DNA of 64,000 bases from a bacterium (GCA_026129405.1 JAHCID010000001.1:1612001-1676000), one strand, 5' to 3'. Numbered from the stretch's first letter, positions 9,657 to 20,658 are shown. Program-made: numbers and translations. Notes: generated from the sequence alone by a model not told the origin.

Positions 9657-10666
9657 TTGGCCTTCTCCGCGTGGCCGCCGAACTCCCAGCGCATGGCCGA
9701 GAGCAGGCGGTCGGCATAGTCGGCGGCGCCGCGCGAGCTGAAGCGCGCGAACAGCGACGCCGCGAGCACCGGCGCGGGCACACCCTCGTCGATCGCGGCG
9801 TCGAGCGTCCAGCGGCCCTCGCCCGAATCGGACACGCGGCCCTCGAACTTCGAGAGGCTCGCGTCGCCGACGAGGGCCGCCGCGGTGAGATCGAGCAGCC
9901 ACGACGCGACCACGCTGCCGCGCCGCCACACCTCGGCGATCTCCGGCAGGTCGAGGTCGTACTGGTAGAACTCGGGCTCGCGCAGCGGCGTGGTCTCGGC
10001 GTCCTTCTCGCGCTCGGTCTTGCCGGCGTTGGCGTGGCGCAGGACGTTCAGGCCCTCGGCGTAGGCGGCCATGAGGCCGTACTCGATGCCGTTGTGGACC
10101 ATCTTGACGAAGTGGCCGGCGCCGGACGGCCCGCAGTGGAGGTAGCCTTCCTCCGCCGTGCCCCTGTTCGCCGGGCGATCGGGCGTGCGGTCGATCGAGC
10201 CCACGCCGGGCGCGAGCGTCCTGAAGAGCGGATCGAGCCGCTGCACGACGGCCGTCTCGCCGCCGATCATGAGGCAGTAGCCGCGATCGAGGCCCCAGAC
10301 GCCGCCGCTCGTGCCGCAGTCGACGTAGTGGATGCCGCTCGGGGCGAGCCGCTTCGCGCGTAGGACGTCGTCGCGGTAGAACGAGTTGCCGCCGTCGACG
10401 ACGGTGTCGTCCTTGGCGAGCAGCGGGACGAGCTGGTCGAGCGTGGAATCGACGACCGCCGCGGGGATCATGAGCCATATCGCGCGCGGCCCGCGGAGCT
10501 TCTGGACGAAGTCCGCCAACGACGAGGCGCCGGTGGCGCCCTCCTTGGCCAGCTCGGCCACGCTGTCCGGCCCGCGATCGAACACGACGCACTCGTGTCC
10601 GGCCCGCAGCCACCGTCGCACCATGTTGGCGCCCATGCGCCCGAGTCCGATCATCCCGACCTGCAT
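9653..10666 (-). CDS. gnd: 6-phosphogluconate dehydrogenase (short, GndA/YqeC type)
   Basis: A 337-residue enzyme carrying out oxidative decarboxylation of 6-phosphogluconate to ribulose-5-phosphate. It has a Rossmann motif [11 protein letters not shown] at the N-terminus, VVDGGNSFY, and [13 protein letters not shown] with the catalytic Lys and Asn. It is much shorter than the roughly 470-residue E. coli enzyme and matches the short form common in Actinobacteria and other lineages, often NAD+-dependent. The ATG at 10664-10666 starts exactly at the Rossmann strand. It is the first gene of the operon with zwf and the phosphatase. Confidence 0.93.
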   Translation of the reverse strand: MQVGMIGLGRMGANMVRRWLRAGHECVVFDRGPDSVAELAKEGATGASSLADFVQKLRGPRAIWLMIPAAVVDSTLDQLVPLLAKDDTVVDGGNSFYRDDVLRAKRLAPSGIHYVDCGTSGGVWGLDRGYCLMIGGETAVVQRLDPLFRTLAPGVGSIDRTPDRPANRGTAEEGYLHCGPSGAGHFVKMVHNGIEYGLMAAYAEGLNVLRHANAGKTEREKDAETTPLREPEFYQYDLDLPEIAEVWRRGSVVASWLLDLTAAALVGDASLSKFEGRVSDSGEGRWTLDAAIDEGVPAPVLAASLFARFSSRGAADYADRLLSAMRWEFGGHAEKAK

Positions 10667-10734
10667 CGCTCTCCTCCTCGTCGTCGCTCGTAGCACGCGC
10701 CCCGACCCCGGCCCAGCGGGGTGCGGACGATCGC

Positions 10735-11241
10735 TCAGGGCCGCGCTGGAAGGATTTCCACCGCGTCCGCGATCACCTGGACGACGGTCTCGTCGCCGCG
10801 GATGGCGTCGATCTCGGCGGCGGAACGGCCCGCGTCCTCGGCCAGATGCCGGCGCTCGGCCTGCGTGACGACGCTCACCTGCGCCGTCCCCTCGACGATC
10901 GCCTCGCGGCCGCTCACGTCGAGCGGCACGAAGAAGGCGTAGTCGCGGAAGCGGACGCGCACCGTCTGGTCGCCGTCGCGCAGCTGGAGCCAGCAGCCGA
11001 CCTTCTGGCACACGCCGCTGACGGTGCCCGCGACGCGGACGGGCTTGCCGTCGTGGGCCGGAGCGTCGCCCAGCAGCGCGGGCACCCCGAGCGCGTCGCC
11101 GCCCTTCGGGAGCGCCGTGCCGTAGACCTCGCGGCCGCCGTCCTGCGCCAGCGGCACGGCCTTGCCCATGCGACGCGGCGGGGCGTCGGCGGCCAGGGCG
11201 GGGAGGGCGGCGAGCAGGAGGACGGCGGCGGCGGCGCGCAC
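10735..11241 (-). CDS. exported DUF4920 domain protein
   Basis: A 168-residue protein with a signal peptide ([19 protein letters not shown]) from a GTG start at 11239-11241. The mature part shows the DUF4920 pattern: a conserved [16 protein letters not shown] with two cysteines, followed by [18 protein letters not shown]. The family is an OB-fold-like periplasmic domain of unknown role; the paired cysteines invite a metal-binding or redox guess, which is only inference. It lies 68 bases upstream of gnd on the same strand and could share its transcript. Confidence 0.8.
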   Translation of the reverse strand: MRAAAAVLLLAALPALAADAPPRRMGKAVPLAQDGGREVYGTALPKGGDALGVPALLGDAPAHDGKPVRVAGTVSGVCQKVGCWLQLRDGDQTVRVRFRDYAFFVPLDVSGREAIVEGTAQVSVVTQAERRHLAEDAGRSAAEIDAIRGDETVVQVIADAVEILPARP

Positions 11242-11393
11242 GGGTCGATGGTGGCCGTGGGCGGGCCATCAGGCAAGCCAGGGAACGCGTCGCGCGCGCG
11301 TTCCGGCGATCTGGGCGATGGCGCGCTCGAGCGCCTGCGGCGGCGGCCCCTCGTGTGACGCGAGCCGTCCGTGAGCCGACGAGCGAGGCGTGC

Positions 11394-14300
11394 TCAGCCG
11401 CCGGCGGGCCCGCCCGCCGGCAGCGGCGCCGGCGGCGCGTGCGCCGGGCGCCGGCCCACCAGCCCGCGGATCGCGACGAAGAACACCGGCACGAACGGCA
11501 GCGCCAGCAGCGTCGACGCCAGCATGCCGCCGAAGACGACGGTACCGATCGCCTGCTGGCTCGCCGCGCCCGCACCGCTCGCGGTGAGCAGCGGCACGAC
11601 GCCGAGGATGAACGCCAGCGAGGTCATGAGGATCGGACGGAAGCGGCGGCGCATCGCCTCGACGGCGGCCTCGGCGGCGGTCTGGCCCTGGTTGGTCAGC
11701 TCGCGCGCGAACTCGACGATGAGGATGGCGTTCTTCGCCGCGAGCGCGATGATCAAGACGAGGCCGATCTGCGTGTAGAGGTCGATCGGGAACTTCCGCA
11801 GGAAGAGCGCCAGCACGATGCCGACGATGGCCATCGGCACCACCGCCACGACCACGAACGGGTCGCTCCAGCTCTCGTACTGCGCGGCGAGGATCAGGTA
11901 GACGAGCAGGATCGAGAGCGCGAAGATCAGGTACATCTGGTTGCCGACGAGCAGCTCCTGGTAGGAGAGGCCGGTCCAGTCGTACGACATGCCCGCCGGC
12001 AGCACCTTCGCGGCGAGCTGCTCCATGACGGCCATCGCCTCGCCGGAGCTGTACTTCGGCTGCGCGATGCCGATGAGCGACGCCGCCGGGTAGAGGTTGT
12101 AGCGCGTCACCAGCTCGGACCCGAGCGCGCGGCGGACGTCGAGCAGCGCGCCGAGCGGCACCATCTGCTCGGAGGCGTTGGCGACGTAGAGCTTGCCGAT
12201 GTCGGCGAGGCTGCGGCGCTGGTCGGCCTCGGCCTGGAGCCGCACCTGGAACGCCTGGTTGAACTTGTTGAACTGGTTCACGTAGGTCGAGCCGAGATAG
12301 GTCTGCAGCGTCGACGAGACGTCGCTCACCGACACCGCGAGCGACTCCGCCATGGTGCGGTCGATGTCGAGGTAGAGCTGCGGGCTCTTGGCGCTGAAGG
12401 TCGTGAAGCCGGTGCGCAGGAACCCCGGCTGCTCGTGCGCCGCCTGCATGATCTCGTCGACGGCCTTCTGCAGCTCGGCGAGGCCGACGCTGCCGCGGTC
12501 CTCGATCATCATGTCGAAGCCGAAGGCGGTGCCGAGGCCGGGGATCGGCGACGGCGGCAGCACCGCGAAGTCGGCCTTCCGGATCGCCTGGAAGCGGTGC
12601 TGGAGGTCGGCGATGATCGCGCCCTGGTCGAGGCCGGCCGGCCGCCGGTCCCAAGGCTGGTAGATCGCGAACACGGTCACCACCGTCGACACGTTGGCCG
12701 AGTCGAGCGCCGAGTAGCCGCCGATCGTGACCCAGCCCTCGATGCCCGGGGTCTCCTTCAGGATGCCGTCGATCTGCGCCGACACCTCGCGCACGCGCGG
12801 CTGGGCGGCGCCCGGCGGCAGCTCGGCCACGACGACGCAGTAGCCCTGGTCCTCGAGCGGCAGCAGCGAGGTGGGATAGACCGAGAACGCGGCGACGGCG
12901 GTACCGACGATGCCGACGAAGACGGCGACCATGGTGCCCGGGCGCCGCACCATCCGCTGCACCAGCCCGACGTAACGCGCCTCGACGGCGCCGTAGACCG
13001 CGTTGAAGCCGCGGTAGAAGCGGTTCGGGACGTGGTCCTTCGGGATCGGGCGCAGGTAGAGCGCGCACTGCGTCGGCTTCAGCGTGAGGGCGTTGAGCGC
13101 GCTGATCAGCGCCGTCGAGGCGATCACGAGCGCGAACTGGCGAAACATCTGCCCGGTGATGCCGGGCAGGAACGACGCCGGCAGGAACACCGACACCAGC
13201 ACCAGCGTGATGCCCATCACCGGGCCGGTCAGCTCGGCCATGGCCGCGATCGCGGCCTCCTTCGGCGGCAGGCCGCGCTCGATGTGCAGCGACGCGTTCT
13301 CGACGATGACGATGGCGTCGTCGACGACGATGCCGATGGCGAGGATCAGCGCGAAGAGCGTCATCAGGTTGACGCTGAAGCCGAGCAGCGCCATGGCCGC
13401 GAACGCGCCGATGATCGTCACCGGTACGGTCGTCGCGGGGACCAGCATGGCGCGGAAGTTCTGCAGGAAGAGCATGATCACGATCAGCACCAGCACGCCG
13501 GCGATGAGCAGCGTCTGGTAGACCGCGTCGATCGACTCGTTGATGAAGATCGTCGTGTCGTAGAGCGAGTTCGACGTCATGCCCGGCGGGAACTGCTTCG
13601 CCATCTCCGCCATCAGGGCGCGCACCTGGGTCGCGACCTGGAGCGCGTTGGCGTCGGGCAGGGCGAAGACGGCGATGTGCGCCGCCTTGCGGCCGGAGAG
13701 GCCGGAGAAGACCGAGAACATCTGCTGGCCGAGCTCGACGCGCGCGACGTCCTTGATGCGCACGATCTCGGCGCTGGGCTTCTGCGACTGGCCGGTGGGC
13801 AGCGTCGTCGGCTCCGACGCCGGCGCCCGCTTCTTCACGATGATGTCCTCGAACTGGCCCACGTCGGAGAGCCGGCCGAGCGTCGTCACCGTGAACTGGA
13901 AGACCTGATCCTGCGGCACCGGCGGGCCGCCCAGCTGCCCGGCGGCGACCTGCGCGTTCTGGCTCTCGATGGCGTTCTGCACGTCGAGGACGGTGAGGCC
14001 GAAGGCGTCGAGCTTCTGCGGGTCGAGCCAGACGCGCATGCTGTAGGGGCCGGCGCCGAGGATCTTGATCTGGCCGACGCCGGGCAGGCGCGCGAGCGGG
14101 TTCTGCAGGTTGATGATCGCATAGTTGGCGAGGAAGGCGGCGTCGTAGCGGTCGTCGTCGGAGAAGAGGCTCTCGATGAGCAGGATGCTGGTGCTCACCT
14201 TCTTGACGTTCACGCCCTGCGCCTGGACCGCCGTCGGCAGCTGCGAGAGCGCGCCGTTGGCGGCGTTCTGGACCAGCGACAGCGACGTATCGAGGTCGGT

Positions 14301-14591
14301 GCCGACGGCGAACGTGACCGTGAGCGTGTAGCTGCCGTCGCTGCCGCTCGTCGACTCCATGTAGATGGCGTTCTCGACGCCGTTGACGCCCTGCTCGAGC
14401 GGGATGCCGACGGTGTTCGCCACCACCGACGCGCTCGCGCCGGGGTAGCTCGTCGTCACCTGGATCGTCGGCGGGACGATGTTCGGGTACTCGGCGACCG
14501 GCAGGCTGAGCAGGCAGACCAGCCCGAGGACGATGGTGACGATCCCGATGACGTTCGCGAGGATCGGCCGCTCGATGAAGAACTTCGACAT
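11394..14591 (-). CDS. RND efflux pump permease (HAE1/AcrB family)
   Basis: A 1065-residue inner-membrane proton-driven drug exporter. The N-terminus [18 protein letters not shown] is canonical, and the protein has the two sets of transmembrane helices and two large periplasmic loops of the family. Charged intramembrane residues for proton relay are visible in [15 protein letters not shown] (the DD pair of TM4) and [16 protein letters not shown] (the Lys of TM10). It is the last gene of a three-gene operon, 6 bases after the adaptor, and completes a tripartite pump. Substrates cannot be predicted. Confidence 0.96.
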   Translation of the reverse strand: MSKFFIERPILANVIGIVTIVLGLVCLLSLPVAEYPNIVPPTIQVTTSYPGASASVVANTVGIPLEQGVNGVENAIYMESTSGSDGSYTLTVTFAVGTDLDTSLSLVQNAANGALSQLPTAVQAQGVNVKKVSTSILLIESLFSDDDRYDAAFLANYAIINLQNPLARLPGVGQIKILGAGPYSMRVWLDPQKLDAFGLTVLDVQNAIESQNAQVAAGQLGGPPVPQDQVFQFTVTTLGRLSDVGQFEDIIVKKRAPASEPTTLPTGQSQKPSAEIVRIKDVARVELGQQMFSVFSGLSGRKAAHIAVFALPDANALQVATQVRALMAEMAKQFPPGMTSNSLYDTTIFINESIDAVYQTLLIAGVLVLIVIMLFLQNFRAMLVPATTVPVTIIGAFAAMALLGFSVNLMTLFALILAIGIVVDDAIVIVENASLHIERGLPPKEAAIAAMAELTGPVMGITLVLVSVFLPASFLPGITGQMFRQFALVIASTALISALNALTLKPTQCALYLRPIPKDHVPNRFYRGFNAVYGAVEARYVGLVQRMVRRPGTMVAVFVGIVGTAVAAFSVYPTSLLPLEDQGYCVVVAELPPGAAQPRVREVSAQIDGILKETPGIEGWVTIGGYSALDSANVSTVVTVFAIYQPWDRRPAGLDQGAIIADLQHRFQAIRKADFAVLPPSPIPGLGTAFGFDMMIEDRGSVGLAELQKAVDEIMQAAHEQPGFLRTGFTTFSAKSPQLYLDIDRTMAESLAVSVSDVSSTLQTYLGSTYVNQFNKFNQAFQVRLQAEADQRRSLADIGKLYVANASEQMVPLGALLDVRRALGSELVTRYNLYPAASLIGIAQPKYSSGEAMAVMEQLAAKVLPAGMSYDWTGLSYQELLVGNQMYLIFALSILLVYLILAAQYESWSDPFVVVAVVPMAIVGIVLALFLRKFPIDLYTQIGLVLIIALAAKNAILIVEFARELTNQGQTAAEAAVEAMRRRFRPILMTSLAFILGVVPLLTASGAGAASQQAIGTVVFGGMLASTLLALPFVPVFFVAIRGLVGRRPAHAPPAPLPAGGPAGG

Positions 14592-14597
14592 GGGCGC

Positions 14598-15743
14598 TCA
14601 GTGCGGCACGGTCGTGGTGGTGGCGCCCTGCGTCTCCGCGGTGACCTTGCGGCCGGGGATGGCGCGGGTGAGGCCCGCGACCACGACCCGGTCCGTCGCC
14701 TGGAGCCCCTTCGTCACCACGATCTGGTCGCCCACCTGCTCGCCGGTCTCGACGGGGCGTCGCGCGACGACGTCGTCGTCGCCGACGACCAGCACGTACT
14801 CGCCCTGCTGGTCGAAGGCGACGGCGTCGCCGGGGACGACGAGCGCGTTCGCCGCCGCCGCCACCGGCACGCGCAGGCGGACGAAGAGGCCCGGGAGGAT
14901 GCCGTCCGGGTTGGGGAAGACGGCCCGCACCTCGAGCGTGCCGGTGCGCGGCGCGACGCTCAGCGAGGCGAAGTCGACGTGCCCCGCGTGCGGATGGCCG
15001 TCCTCGTCGAGGAGGCCGAAGGCGGCTGGGATGGTGTCGGTCGGGCCCGCGTTCTGGGCGTGGCGCTGCGCCCGGATGCGCAGGAGGTCGCGCTCGTTGA
15101 CGGTGAAGTAGACGTAGAGCGGGTCGATGCGGTCGATCTGCGCCAGGCCCGACGGCTTGCCGGGTCCGCCCACGAGGTTGCCGACGTCGATCAGGTGGCG
15201 CCCCATGCGGCCCTCGAACGGCGCCGTGACGCGGGTGTAGCCGAGATTCAGCTGCGCCAGGATCACCTGCGCCTCGGCGGCGTGCAGCTGGGCCAGCGAG
15301 GAGTCGCGCTCGAACTGCCAGCGATCGACCTGGGTCTCGGGCGCCGAGTCCTGCGCGGCGAGGACCTTGTAGCGCTTCAGCTCCGTCTCGGCGTGGAAGA
15401 CGGCGGCCTTCTGCGCCGCCACCTGGGCCTTCGCCTGCTCGAGCTGCGCCGCGTACTGGTCGCGCTGGATGGTGAAGAGGAGGTCGCCCTGTTTCACGGC
15501 CGCGCCGTCGGCGAAGTGGATGCCGTCGAGATAGCCCTCGACGCGGGCGACCAGGGTCACCGAGTCGTACGCGGCGGTGTTGCCGGTGAAGTCGAGGTGG
15601 GCCGTCACCGACTCGGTGGACGGCGGCGCCACGGTGACGACCGGGGGCGGCGGGGCGGGCGGGGTCTTGTCGCCGCAGCCGGGCAGGGCGAGCGCGGCGG
15701 CGGCGAGCACCAGGGTACGGATTCGGGTTCGTTCTCGGCGCAT
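14598..15743 (-). CDS. RND periplasmic adaptor (membrane fusion protein, AcrA/MexA-like)
   Basis: A 381-residue lipoprotein. It has a signal peptide with lipobox ALPGC, then the split lipoyl/barrel-sandwich domain (VARVEGYLDGIHFADGAAVKQGD and LGYTRVTAPFEGRMGR), a coiled-coil hairpin of about residues 105-170, a beta-barrel and a membrane-proximal domain. It links the pump to the outer-membrane channel. The ATG at 15741-15743 overlaps the upstream gene's TGA by one base (TGATG), indicating coupled translation. Confidence 0.94.
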   Translation of the reverse strand: MRRERTRIRTLVLAAAALALPGCGDKTPPAPPPPVVTVAPPSTESVTAHLDFTGNTAAYDSVTLVARVEGYLDGIHFADGAAVKQGDLLFTIQRDQYAAQLEQAKAQVAAQKAAVFHAETELKRYKVLAAQDSAPETQVDRWQFERDSSLAQLHAAEAQVILAQLNLGYTRVTAPFEGRMGRHLIDVGNLVGGPGKPSGLAQIDRIDPLYVYFTVNERDLLRIRAQRHAQNAGPTDTIPAAFGLLDEDGHPHAGHVDFASLSVAPRTGTLEVRAVFPNPDGILPGLFVRLRVPVAAAANALVVPGDAVAFDQQGEYVLVVGDDDVVARRPVETGEQVGDQIVVTKGLQATDRVVVAGLTRAIPGRKVTAETQGATTTTVPH

Positions 15744-17341
15744 CACCACTCCGGGGCTCGTAGGGTGGGTCCGGCGTCCTCCAGTCCGGGCAGACCGGGC
15801 GCCTCGGGCGACAGCAGGTCGGGGGTGAGGACGGCTCCCCAGTTCGTGCGCTCGGACATCTCGGCGCGCGTCTCCTCCGGCACGAAGGCGTAGCCCTCGC
15901 GGATCTGCCAGCCGCCGCCGAGCGCGCGGTAGGCGGCGATCAGCCCGAGGGGGACGTTGCCGCGTGCGACGGCGAGGTCGTTCTCGGACGAGAACAGCCG
16001 CTCCTCGGCCGTGAGCACGGTCGTGAAGTCGGCCGTGCCCTCGGTGTACTCGTTCATCGCGATGCGCAGCGCGCCCGCCGCGGCGACGGCGCTGGCGTGG
16101 AGCGCGGCCTCCTGGCGGCGCGACTGCAGGAACATGGTCATCGCGTCGGCGACCTCCTGCTGCGCGGCGAGGACCGTGCCCTGGTAGCCGACGAGCAGCT
16201 CCTGGTAGCGCGCGTCCTGGAGGCGGACGTTGTTGGTGATCTGCCCGTAGTTGAGGATGTTCCACTGCACCGTCGGGCCGGCGCCGTAGGTGAGGCGCTT
16301 GGACGTGAAGAGGTCGGAGAGGCTGCCGCGGCCGATGTCGGTCGAGAGCCAGCCGACGTTGCCGACCAGGCTGAACGACGGCAGCAGGTCGGCCTTGGCG
16401 ATGCCGATGCGCGCGCACTGCGACGCGGCGTCGAGCTCGGCCTGACGGATGTCGGGCCGCCGGCGCAGCAGGTCGGCGGGGATGCCGACGGCGATCTCGA
16501 GCGGCGCGACCGGGATGGTGCCGGTCGGACGCAGCACGTCGCCCAGCGTTCCCGGCGGCACGCCGAGCAGCACCGCGAGCGCGTTCTCGGCCTGCGCCAG
16601 CTGGATCGTGAGCGCCGGGATCGCGGCCTCGGTCGAGCCCAGCACGTTCTCGGCCTGATAGACGTCGCGCTTCGTCACCACGCCGGCGTGGAAGCGGTTC
16701 TGTGCGATCCGCACCGCGTCGCGCTGGCGGACGACGTTCTCCTCGGCGATCGCGATGCGGCGCTGGAGCGTGCGGATCTGGACGTAGGCGGACGCGACGT
16801 CGCCGAGCAGGGTGACGAGGACGTCGTCGTAGCTCGCCACCGAGGAGAGATACGCCGTGTCGGCCGACTCGACGCCGCGGCGGATCTTGCCCCAGACGTC
16901 GATCTCCCAGCCGGCCTGCGCACCCACGAAGGCCGCCCAGTAGGTGTTGTCGATGACGTTGTACGGGATCGAGCCGGGGATGCGGTTGTAGTTGAGCGAC
17001 CCCGTCGCCGCCTGCTGCTGCGGATAGAGCTCGCCGATGGCCATGCCGAGCTGCGCCCGCGCCGCCAGCACGCGCACGCCGGCCATGCGGAGATCGAGGT
17101 TCTGCGCGTAGGCGGTGGCGACCAGCCAGTCGAGCGTCGAGTCGTCGAAGGCGCGCCACCAGTCACGATGGTCCCGGGCGGTCGTGTCGACGGCGGGATC
17201 GGACGACCCGGGGAAGTGCTCGGCGATCGGCGCCGCCGGCACCTTGTAGTCCGGCCCGATCATGCAGCCGGCCAGCATCACCGATGCGCCTGCGAGCGTC
17301 GCGAGCGCGATGCGCGCGGCGATCGAGACCTCCCTCTTCAC
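15743..17341 (-). CDS. outer-membrane efflux lipoprotein, NodT/OprM family
   Basis: A 532-residue TolC-type channel. The signal peptide ends in the lipobox LAGC at about residue 26, followed by the family opening MIGPDYKVP. Two outer-membrane-factor repeats of long helices follow, with RRRPDIRQAELDAASQCA in the middle. The GTG start at 17339-17341 is chosen because it begins a Lys/Arg-bearing signal n-region (VKREVSIAARIAL); the open frame further upstream reads through the divergent intergenic region and beyond. It is the first gene of the operon, an unusual order since the channel usually comes last. Confidence 0.93.
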   Translation of the reverse strand: MKREVSIAARIALATLAGASVMLAGCMIGPDYKVPAAPIAEHFPGSSDPAVDTTARDHRDWWRAFDDSTLDWLVATAYAQNLDLRMAGVRVLAARAQLGMAIGELYPQQQAATGSLNYNRIPGSIPYNVIDNTYWAAFVGAQAGWEIDVWGKIRRGVESADTAYLSSVASYDDVLVTLLGDVASAYVQIRTLQRRIAIAEENVVRQRDAVRIAQNRFHAGVVTKRDVYQAENVLGSTEAAIPALTIQLAQAENALAVLLGVPPGTLGDVLRPTGTIPVAPLEIAVGIPADLLRRRPDIRQAELDAASQCARIGIAKADLLPSFSLVGNVGWLSTDIGRGSLSDLFTSKRLTYGAGPTVQWNILNYGQITNNVRLQDARYQELLVGYQGTVLAAQQEVADAMTMFLQSRRQEAALHASAVAAAGALRIAMNEYTEGTADFTTVLTAEERLFSSENDLAVARGNVPLGLIAAYRALGGGWQIREGYAFVPEETRAEMSERTNWGAVLTPDLLSPEAPGLPGLEDAGPTLRAPEW

Positions 17342-17530
17342 CGTCTTCCCCTCCGCCGCTCGAGTTCCGAGGAGTGGAGCCCGTTTCGGGGCCAGGTGCA
17401 ACCACAGGCGACCTTGCTCGTCCGCTTGGGAGGGGGTCCCGGGACATGCTAGGGGATCCGGGCCGATCGCCGCGCGCGATCGGGCGGCACCGGGGCTGGC
17501 CGGTGTCGGCGGAGGGGAGCCGAAGAGAGG
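17342..17530. promoter_or_regulatory. divergent intergenic region between efflux and respiratory operons
   Basis: A 189-base gap separates the starts of two divergent operons, the RND efflux operon on the minus strand and the cytochrome oxidase/bc operon on the plus strand, so it must hold at least two promoters. I could not assign -10/-35 boxes with confidence in such GC-rich DNA. A purine-rich stretch just before 17531 (gaagagagg) is a plausible ribosome binding site for coxB. Confidence 0.4.
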
Positions 17531-18457
17531 ATGCCGTCGCCGCTGTTGCCGGGGTCGCCGTTCGCGCAGGCCATCGTCGATCTGGCGGTTCCCGTCGCGC
17601 TCGTCTGCGCGGCCATCCTGCTCCTCGTCACCGGGCTCATCACGGTCGTCCTCGTGCGCTTCCGCGGCGGGCGCGGCGTGCCGGAGCCGCCGCAGGTCGC
17701 CGGCGCGCGGCCGCTCGAGCTGCTCTGGACGGCGATCCCGCTCGTCCTGGTGATCGGCATGTTCGTGCTCACGGCGCGGACGATGCGCGCCGCCGATCCG
17801 CCGATCGACCGCGAGGCCGACGTCGTGGTGGTCGCGCACCAGTGGTGGTGGGAGGTCCGCTATCCGGCGGCCAACGTCGTCACCGCCAACGAGATCCACC
17901 TGCCGGTCGCCGCGCCGATCCTGGTCCGCGTCGAGTCGGCCGACGTGGTGCACGACTTCTGGGTGCCGCAGCTCGGCCGCAAGGTCGACGCCATCCCGGG
18001 CCATCCGAACCACGTCTGGGTCAGCGCCGACGCCGCCGGCGAGTACCACGGCGCCTGCGCCGAGTTCTGCGGCACGCAGCACGCCTGGATGCGCCTCCTC
18101 GTGGTCGCGCAGGAGCCGGCCGACTACGCCGCCTGGCTCGCCGGCCAGCAGACGACGCCCCCGGCGCCGACCGACGCCGCCGGCAAGCGCGGCGCCGCGC
18201 TCTTCGCCGAGCGCACCTGCATCGCCTGCCACGCCATCGCCGGCACCACGCCCACGCCCGCGAACGCCGCGCCCGATCTGACGCATCTCATGAGCCGCCG
18301 CACGCTCGGCGCCGGCGTGCTGCAGAACGGCCCCGACGAGCTGACGCGCTGGCTCATGGATCCGCAGACGTACAAGCCCGGCAGCAAGATGCCGGACCTC
18401 GAGCTGACGCCCGCCGAGGTGGCGGACCTGGTGGCCTACCTGGGGGCGCTGCGGTGA
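17531..18457 (+). CDS. coxB: cytochrome c oxidase subunit II fused to cytochrome c (caa3 type)
   Basis: A 308-residue protein with two N-terminal transmembrane helices, a cupredoxin CuA domain and a C-terminal cytochrome c. The CuA ligand segment reads GEYHGACAEFCGTQHAWM (the two Cys, Glu, His and Met of the binuclear site), with an upstream His in VVHDFWVPQLG and the aromatic patch QWWWEV. The heme c motif is CIACH near residue 230, with a distal Met in GSKMPDL. It receives electrons from a soluble or fused cytochrome c and passes them to subunit I. It is the first gene of the six-gene respiratory operon and overlaps the next as GTGA. Confidence 0.95.
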   Translation: MPSPLLPGSPFAQAIVDLAVPVALVCAAILLLVTGLITVVLVRFRGGRGVPEPPQVAGARPLELLWTAIPLVLVIGMFVLTARTMRAADPPIDREADVVVVAHQWWWEVRYPAANVVTANEIHLPVAAPILVRVESADVVHDFWVPQLGRKVDAIPGHPNHVWVSADAAGEYHGACAEFCGTQHAWMRLLVVAQEPADYAAWLAGQQTTPPAPTDAAGKRGAALFAERTCIACHAIAGTTPTPANAAPDLTHLMSRRTLGAGVLQNGPDELTRWLMDPQTYKPGSKMPDLELTPAEVADLVAYLGALR

Positions 18458-20658
18458 CGGCGGCCCGCCACCAGCCGGCACCGCTCGGCACGCTGCTCGG
18501 CTGGATCGCGACCGTCGACCACAAGCGGCTCGGCATCCTCTACCTGTGCTCGGCGCTCGGCTTCTTCGTGCTCGGCGGGCTCGAGGCGCTGGTGATCCGC
18601 CTCCAGCTCGCGGTGCCCGGCAGCACGCTGGTCGGGCCGGACACGTTCAACCAGCTGTTCACGATGCACGGCACCACGATGATCTTCCTCGTGGCCATGC
18701 CGGCCATCGCCGGGCTCGCGAACTACGTCATCCCGCTCATGATCGGCGCGCGCGACATGGCGTTCCCGCGCCTGAACGCGCTCGGCTACTGGCTGTTCCT
18801 CTGCGGCGGGCTGCTGCTGCACTTCAGCGTCGCCGCCGGCGGCGCGCCGGCCGTCGGCTGGTTCAGCTACGCGCCGCTCTCGACCACGCCGTACTCGTCG
18901 ACGCAGGGCCCCGACTACTGGGTGCTGGCGATCCTGCTGCTCGGCGCCGGCTCGGTGGCGGGCGCGCTCAACATCGTCGTCACCGTGCTCACCAAGCGCG
19001 CGCCGGGCATGACGCTGCGCCGCCTGCCGCTCTTCGTGTGGATGACGATGATCGCGCAGGTGCTGATCCTGCTGGCGCTGCCGGCGCTCAACGCGGCGGT
19101 GGTCATGCTGCTCGTCGACCGCCAGCTGTCGACGCACCTCTTCCTGCCCTCGAAGGGCGGCAACGCGATCGTCTGGCAGCACTTCTTCTGGGTGTTCGGC
19201 CATCCCGAGGTCTACATCGTCGCGCTGCCGGCCTTCGGGATCATCTCCGAGGTGATCCCGGCGTTCTCGCGCAAGCCGATCTTCGGCTACGAGATGGTCG
19301 CGGGCTCGACGGTCGCCATCGCGCTACTCAGCTTCGGCGTCTGGGCGCACCACATGTTCGCGGTCGGGCTCGGGCGCCAGGCCGACCTCGTCTTCGCCGC
19401 CGGCAGCCTGCTCATCGCCGTGCCGACCGGCATCAAGGTCTTCAACTGGATCGCGACCATGTGGGGCGGGGCGCTGCGGCTGACGACGGCCATGTGCTTC
19501 GCGGTCGGCTTCCTCGTCGTCTTCGTGATCGGCGGGCTCTCCGGCGTGACGCTCGCGGTCGTGCCGCTCAACTGGCAGACGACCGACTCGTACTACGTCG
19601 TCGCGCACTTCCACTACGTGCTCTTCGGCGGCACGGTCTTCGGGCTGTTCGCGGGGATCTACTACTGGTTCCCGAAGATCAGCGGCCGCTGCCTCGACGA
19701 GCGTCTCGGCCAGGTGCACTTCTGGCTCACCTTCGTCGGCTTCAACCTGACCTTCTTCGTGCAGCACATCCTCGGGCTCATGGGCATGCCCCGGCGCGTC
19801 TACACGTATCCCGACCTGCCGTGGTGGGGGACGCTCAACATGATCTCGACCGTGGGCGCCGTCGTGATGGCGCTCTCGGGCATCGCGTTCGTGGTGAACG
19901 TCGCCTACAGCCTCCGCCGCGGCGCCGTCGCCGGCGACAACCCGTGGGAGGCGTGGACGCTCGAGTGGGCCACGACCTCGCCGCCGCCGCCGGAGAACTT
20001 CCGGGCGATCCCGGTCGTCGCCAGCCGTCGGCCGCTGTGGGACCTGGCGCACCCGGACGATCCGGATGCGCGGCGCGAGCCGGTGGGCGAGGGCGGCGAT
20101 CCCGCGGCCATCGACCTCGGGCGTGCGGCCATCGCCTGCCTGGTCGCCACCGAGGGCGTGTTCTTCGTCATGCTGATCGTCGCCTACGTGTTCTACGCCG
20201 CGCGGCCGGCGAGCGGGCCGACGTCGGCGTCGCTCGACGTCGCGCGCACGGCGGTGTTCAGCGTGCTGCTGCTCGCGAGCAGCGTCACCGCGTGGCGGGC
20301 GTCGATCGCGGAGCGCGGCGGCGACCTCGCGGCGATGCGTCGCTGGCTCGCGTTCACCGTCGGCCTCGGCGCCGTCTTCCTCGTCGGCCAGGGGCTCGAG
20401 TACCGGGCGCTGCTGGCGCAGGGCATCGGCCCGGCGGCGGGGATGTTCCCGACCATGTTCTTCACCGTCACCGGCTTCCACGCCCTGCACGTGGTCGTCG
20501 GCCTGATCGCGCTGATCTCGATCTGGCGGCTCGGGCACCGGCCCCGCACCGTGCCCGCGCTCGGCACCGGCCTCGAGGCGGTCGGGCTCTACTGGCACTT
20601 CGTCGACGTCGTGTGGGTGGTCGTGTTCAGCGTGATCTATCTGGGGTTGCTCGCATGA
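18454..20658 (+). CDS. coxA: cytochrome c oxidase subunits I and III fused
   Basis: A 734-residue protein in which CoxA is followed by CoxC in one chain. Subunit I occupies about residues 1-540 and has the heme a ligand in TMHGTTMIF, the CuB His-Tyr pair in FGHPEVY, the HH pair in WAHHMF and the heme ligands in AHFHYVLFGG. Residues from about 560 are subunit III helices (EGVFFVMLIVAYV, TGFHALHVVVGL, YWHFVDVVWVVVF). I/III fusions are known in caa3 and some aa3 oxidases. The GTG start at 18454 overlaps the coxB stop. It is the catalytic core of the proton-pumping terminal oxidase. Confidence 0.95.
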   Translation: MTAARHQPAPLGTLLGWIATVDHKRLGILYLCSALGFFVLGGLEALVIRLQLAVPGSTLVGPDTFNQLFTMHGTTMIFLVAMPAIAGLANYVIPLMIGARDMAFPRLNALGYWLFLCGGLLLHFSVAAGGAPAVGWFSYAPLSTTPYSSTQGPDYWVLAILLLGAGSVAGALNIVVTVLTKRAPGMTLRRLPLFVWMTMIAQVLILLALPALNAAVVMLLVDRQLSTHLFLPSKGGNAIVWQHFFWVFGHPEVYIVALPAFGIISEVIPAFSRKPIFGYEMVAGSTVAIALLSFGVWAHHMFAVGLGRQADLVFAAGSLLIAVPTGIKVFNWIATMWGGALRLTTAMCFAVGFLVVFVIGGLSGVTLAVVPLNWQTTDSYYVVAHFHYVLFGGTVFGLFAGIYYWFPKISGRCLDERLGQVHFWLTFVGFNLTFFVQHILGLMGMPRRVYTYPDLPWWGTLNMISTVGAVVMALSGIAFVVNVAYSLRRGAVAGDNPWEAWTLEWATTSPPPPENFRAIPVVASRRPLWDLAHPDDPDARREPVGEGGDPAAIDLGRAAIACLVATEGVFFVMLIVAYVFYAARPASGPTSASLDVARTAVFSVLLLASSVTAWRASIAERGGDLAAMRRWLAFTVGLGAVFLVGQGLEYRALLAQGIGPAAGMFPTMFFTVTGFHALHVVVGLIALISIWRLGHRPRTVPALGTGLEAVGLYWHFVDVVWVVVFSVIYLGLLA

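Noticed and set aside
11355-15893. Open frame of 1512 codons on the plus strand
   Set aside because: It is antisense to the RND pump and adaptor, with Arg/Asp/His-rich low-complexity translation typical of GC-rich shadow frames.
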